Assembly (NCBI RefSeq): GCF_905220365.1
Contig: NC_061133.1
Span: 8,112,171-8,176,170 of the forward strand
Direction of reading: 5' to 3'
Length of the DNA stretch: 64,000 nucleotides
From: Vanessa cardui
Lineage: Eukaryota; Arthropoda; Insecta; Lepidoptera; Nymphalidae
The translations under genes were made by a program, and so were the position numbers. This document shows positions 60,801 to 64,000 of this stretch, one piece after another. The notes beneath the pieces were generated by a model, which did not search any database, had not been told where the DNA came from, and was given only the letters and a program-made list of their open reading frames with translations. The first letter of the stretch is position 1. Each line of letters starts with the position of its first letter.

Positions 60801-62000
60801 AAATATTGTATACTTATGTTATGTTGTTCAAATATTGCTTACATTGTTATTTACGTATATTTCTTGCCGTAAAAGAGCAAAGCCGACCGGTATCTTCTTG
60901 CTGATATCTATAAACCCTCCAGTTTAAGTAGTGTGAGTCATCTAAATCTTTTTGGGTCAAAGGTGCTATTCTTAAGGGGCTCGTTAGGAGGAGAGAAAAA
61001 TTCACATAAGTTGCAAGTTCAGTGCAAATAAGTTGTTAACGTTATTCTGTGTATTTTTAACTTTTATTTTTTTTATTTTTAAAATACGTTTTAATTGAAT
61101 TTAAGGTTTGTATTTTGTAAACCAACATTTTTAGCTGTTTTATTCTCTCAAGTTAAACAGTTCGTTTTAATTTTTTAAAAGTTGGATTTTTATATATTGT
61201 ATTTTATTTGAATGTGTTTAAGTATAAATTATCATATTATGCAAAAACCTGAAATACTTTATATATATATATAGTTTTCCTGTCTTTATGTATATAGGTA
61301 TATTCAATATAGTTGTAAAGTGTTAAGTATATTTAAGAAGATTTTTGTTTAAGTACTAACATAGCCAAGCTACTTCGCACTCACAGCAATAGTCTTGATG
61401 ATAAATTTCATTAATATTTTTTTTTATATATATATTTTTAATACTTTCTAGAATTTACCCTGACAGCTTTCGACGGTGAACCAATTCCTTTGGCTTTGAA
61501 ATAAAAATTATAAAAAAAAATCATATGAATTACGAAGATGAAGAATAAAATTAGTGGTTTTATATGTCATTTTATATTTATATGTAAAACTACTGTCTAA
61601 TTTAGTCCAGTACCATGTTTTAAATGCTTTAATTGACTTTAAATTTTATTGTACATTTATTGATTTTGTATTGGAAATATAGGGATAACCTCCTAAGTAA
61701 CTTTAGTAGTAGCAACGGTTACGCTGCTCATCTATAATATATCTAATTAATGTCACACGGAGTGCATCTATGCCCCATAATTAATGGTATTAACGTTGAC
61801 ACAGCTAATAATCTGTTTTATTACCAGGCGAGGTGATGGACCTCATGGCGTTGGTTGGCTCAGCTGTGAACTTCGTGTTGTACTGTAGCATGAGTCGTCA
61901 GTTCCGTTCCACTTTCACTCGGCTCGCTGGGAAGTTGTTGCCACCCCTGGTCCACCACGATAGTGAGCGCATGACCACCACCACGACTGTTAAGGCGTAG
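51801..62000 (+). CDS. myosuppressin/DMSR-type neuropeptide receptor (class A GPCR), 3 exons
   Basis: Coding exons are 51801-52599 less its last base (ends 52598), 53720-53897 and 61828-62000. They sum to 1149 bases, 382 residues. Donors are GAG|GTAAAC and TTTG|GTTAGT; acceptors are CCCAG and ACCAG; phases are 0 and 1. Seven membrane segments lie near residues 32-54, 63-87, 105-130, 151-173, 217-245, 288-312 and 328-348. Family marks are HGYVALIICLLGSVANSVNI in TM1, VADLLVMIDYIPLALHVY in TM2, HTISIWLTITLAVWRFVAIK (WRF replaces DRY), LKLIPCVVLSILSV in TM5, and VNFVLYCSMSRQFRSTF after TM7 (NxxxY). Four N-glycosylation sequons lie in extracellular loop 2 (180, 186, 190, 196). Such receptors bind FMRFamide-related peptides at the plasma membrane, inhibiting visceral muscle in insects. 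TM3 has no cysteine at its outer end and loop 2 has none. Specificity for myosuppressin over another RFamide is inference. Confidence 0.92.
52599..53719 (+). other. receptor intron 1
   Basis: 1121 bases, with no repeat recognised. Reading through the donor adds VNIKIIEV and a stop at 52623-52625. An unspliced or prematurely polyadenylated transcript would therefore encode a five-helix protein. Confidence 0.8.
55576..55630. repeat. GC-rich hairpin, 25-bp arms, 5-base loop
   Basis: Arms 55576-55600 and 55606-55630 match at 24 of 25 positions (CGCACTACCTCC at the base, ACACGCGG at the loop). The loop is GTGAA. It stands out by GC content within a very AT-rich intron. Confidence 0.92.
56139..56320 (+). 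mobile_element. family B 3' end with A tail
   Basis: AGTTCCCAAGGTTGGTAGCG, AGGTTAATATTTCTCATATTG and AACCACTTACCACCATGTG, ending in an A-rich tail near 56312. Best-preserved 3' end of the family here. Confidence 0.7.
56729..57169 (+). CDS. unassigned 146-codon open frame in intron 2
   Basis: ATG follows an in-frame TAA directly, and the frame ends ...KKKKTRITF then TAA. The first 45 residues are hydrophobic (MIPSPVLCLYIILFTPHLFC), and the C-terminus is strongly basic. I see no known domain. In sequence this AT-rich 147 open codons is unusual but not proof of coding; codons are AT-biased like the background. AATAAA lies near 57260. It may be chance, an old retro-insert or a nested gene. Confidence 0.15.
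   Translation: MIPSPVLCLYIILFTPHLFCHMTIDTILITFVKPYVVEINILYKHCPSIPFLTCNSVTLICNLITLSALGYSSNVKNNLNFDPRKCTSVVLEQLSTCVSVEIASVKLHNYRYKRYSTAYSKIRKIFDVDKVEKQGLFKKKKTRITF
57487..57545. repeat. dispersed repeat shared with 45337-45400
   Basis: ATTAAAAATACTTACTGTATA, then GACCTCGTGGAACGACGG; family not identified. Confidence 0.5.
58031..58355. mobile_element. TIR MITE, 325 bp, TA flanks
   Basis: Ends CAGGGTTATTGGTAATTCGA plus C are perfect inverted copies for 21 bases, with TA on both sides. This fits a Tc1/mariner-type non-autonomous element. No coding capacity. Confidence 0.88.
59835..59940 (+). repeat. relic of the fold-back family end
   Basis: TTAAAAAGGAGGTTACAAT, TTTTTTATGTTCAACGAATA and TGGACCTATTTGGATGATTT resemble the outer part of the fold-back arm at 22233-22330. 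Confidence 0.45.
60548..60815 (+). mobile_element. tRNA-derived SINE ('SINE-2'), near full length, diverged
   Basis: A decayed tRNA-like head (GATCGCTCAATAGTTAAAAAACG) leads into AGCATCACTTAATTTTCATG, then CCCATTGGGACAGCAGGGTG and GATTAAGCTCCAATCC, ending TAACATTTACAGGATGTTAAA. The order agrees with 34537 and 44985. A 96-codon frame across it is incidental. Confidence 0.75.
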
Positions 62001-62960
62001 CGATCGCGGTCCGCAGTCAATACGACTGCACAACTTTAAAATTGCAAGCAGTGAAGTGATTCAATTCAAATAACAAAGTTCCTTAATTTATTGAAAGCGT
62101 GAACAGTGAGGTTCGGTTAAAGTGTTGTTTTAAGGATCTGTATATTTCGAGTGTCTTCATGCGATCGAAATTGTTTTATTTTCAAGCAATTTCGTAGGAA
62201 AAGGAATACGAGAGCGAACTTTAACAATTCAAGTTTTGTACAAGTGGTACTGAAATCGGAAGTTATACTTTGCATTTGACTTTCATGAAATATATGAAGT
62301 ATATAGAACCTTTATTACATGATGTAATACAAACAAACTATTACTGTACATAAATAAATATTTTCTAAATTACATGTTTAGATATTTAGAAAATTATCAA
62401 ATTATATGTAGCTTAAATGTATTAGCAGTAGATATTTATTCGTATTGATATTCGACTAGTCAGTGTTTTATAAATTATTTTTATAAGTGATAAGAAAATT
62501 GAATATAAAAATATATGGTGCTTAGTTTTACAACGTATTTTTAGAATATTTGAGTTGTAGGTAATATGTGAGACACATAAATTCTAAATCAAAGTTACTT
62601 ATATAAAAATATAAAACTTATATATAATAAGAAATTAAGGTAATAATTATTTTAGCATGATTATATAATATAGTAGCAACAATATAATAGTTTAGATAAG
62701 CACAATTTTTATTTATGTATAAAATAAAAAATGTATATTTATCCATTATATACAACTAACTATGTATAGTTGTTAATATAAGTATCTATATTATCGTACA
62801 GTGCAATTATTTGTTCATTGGTAAATTATTGAGATCTCTTAGTGACTTGAATCCGTTCAGCTAAAAACCATTTTTTATAAGACAAGTTGTATTTATAATT
62901 AATATTGTTCATATATTTGAAATTAAACATAATGGTTCATATTAGGAGCCGTATATGTAT
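62001..62960 (+). other. receptor 3' UTR
   Basis: AATAAA signals lie at 62353-62358 and 62723-62728. Either, or both, could end the receptor transcript. Confidence 0.45.
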
Positions 62961-62972
62961 GTGCCAACTTGT

Positions 62973-63305
62973 CAGTGGCGTATTTACAGATCTGTCACTA
63001 GTAGGCTAGTAGGCTATTCAATTTTTGCCGCCCCTACTTTTTTTTGCAACATTTATGATTTGTGTTATATCGTCCTCATTACATCGGGTTTTCCCGTTAT
63101 TAGTATGATTATAAACTAGGTGATATTTCTGTCAGTTACTAGATTATTTTTCGAGTATACGGATTACGGACGTAATGTGTATACATATAATTATAACTTT
63201 TTTTAATTCTGTAAGATAATAAAAAATTTGGGCCAAAATTGCCGCCCCTCTAAATCTGCCACCCTAGGCTCGACCCTACTTAGCCTATTGGTAAATCCTC
63301 CACTG
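62973..63305. mobile_element. hAT MITE, 333 bp, 8-bp TSD
   Basis: Termini CAGTGGCGTATTTAC and the inverse of CAGTGGAGGATTTAC lie between perfect CAACTTGT copies (62965-62972, 63306-63313). The interior has GCCGCCCC blocks near both ends. Non-coding. Confidence 0.92.
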
Positions 63306-64000
63306 CAACTTGTACTTGAATTATGTGGGGATTGAAATTAAATTACTGTGTCTATCTCGAGTGTTCTTTGTCCAGCAGTCAAACAAGTACGGTCTGTTAT
63401 TTTTTATGATATTGTTAGCAGAATTGTCAGTGAGTGATAACCAATATAATACCCTTATGAGGGCACTACAGTATATTATATGAATACAAAATCATATATA
63501 ATTTATAAAGCTGAAGAGTTTGTATTATTCAATGAGATTGAATAGGCCTGTTTTGTCCTATATAATCCTTTATTGAGGACAGTTCAAAGACCTCAATATT
63601 GAGCTTAAAAAGCTCATAAACGGAAACCAATGTCGTAACATGGAACAGGCATGTAAAATTTATATTTAACGAGACTTTAACCGCGGGACACTGATGGTTA
63701 ATGTATATAAACAAAAATCTCATATAATAATGCGATAATAATGTACATAATAAAATAATGATACAGTATCTGACATCATGTCTTTTTTTGTTAGGACATT
63801 ATACTAATAACAGTTGACTATTAATAAAGTATAAAGCCATTAATAAAGTTTTATTACAAACTTATTTATCGGGGAGCGACGGTTGCAAACGCTTTTAATT
63901 AGCAAAGTCCATTGTGATCTGGGTCGGATAGGTCTGTCAGTTAATTGACATATTAATAAGACTCGTATGAACTAAACTTTATACTTACTCGTGAAATTAA
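63306..64000. other. no gene recognised
   Basis: AT-rich to the window end, with no supported feature. Confidence 0.4.

Larger units (their letters stand above)
53898..61827 (+). other. receptor intron 2, 7.9 kb, repeat-bearing
   Basis: It splits TM6 from TM7. Contents include a hairpin (55576-55630), a family B tail (56139-56320), an unassigned 146-codon frame (56729-57169), a dispersed repeat (57487-57545), a TIR MITE (58031-58355), a fold-back relic (59835-59940) and a SINE (60548-60815). The remainder is AT-rich with no recognisable exon. Confidence 0.8.

Noticed and set aside
60637..60927. 96-codon + frame as a peptide gene
   Set aside because: It overlaps a SINE-2 copy.

Overview
The window is nuclear DNA of an insect, most probably a moth or butterfly. 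It is AT-rich, its genes have GT-AG introns, and it is crowded with dispersed repeats of lepidopteran type: tRNA-derived SINEs, CR1/jockey-, R1- and RTE-like LINE pieces, Helitron ends terminating in CTAG, hAT MITEs and a DD41D mariner. I see no bacterial or viral gene system. The species cannot be named from the sequence alone.

Layout. Bases 1-1307 (+) carry the last three exons of a secreted-type protein with a Tyr/Asp-rich stretch, a Ser/Thr linker and a small Cys loop spaced like that of growth-blocking (ENF) peptides. Tail to tail with it, 1770-2603 (-) is an intronless malectin gene (ER glycoprotein quality control). A possible orphan terminal exon lies at 3496-3774 (-). Bases 3900-7540 are LINE sequence. 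From 7.5 to 51.7 kb there is no convincing protein gene. This desert holds decayed SINEs and LINEs, a Helitron split by a 2.7 kb TIR transposon, a mariner with a single-stop transposase, a 1.7 kb fold-back element split by a LINE, a 300 bp hAT MITE, LINE-in-LINE nesting, and a 2.56 kb hAT-like element filled with R1 and RTE fragments. A GC-richer patch at 31.4-31.7 kb ending in a good splice donor could be the non-coding first exon of the next gene.

From 51.8 to 62.0 kb (+) lies a complete three-exon gene for a rhodopsin-like neuropeptide receptor of the myosuppressin/DMSR type (382 aa). Its introns are about 1.1 and 7.9 kb. The second holds a SINE, a LINE tail, a TIR MITE and a 25-bp-arm hairpin. 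Downstream are polyadenylation signals and another hAT MITE with a perfect 8-bp target duplication.

The three recognisable genes share no obvious pathway: a secreted peptide-like protein, an ER lectin and a peptide GPCR. The main interest lies in the nested mobile elements, many with exact target-site duplications readable here; in two-exon coding relics inside an unidentified TIR transposon; in the GBP-like Cys loop; and in the receptor's exon structure and leader.
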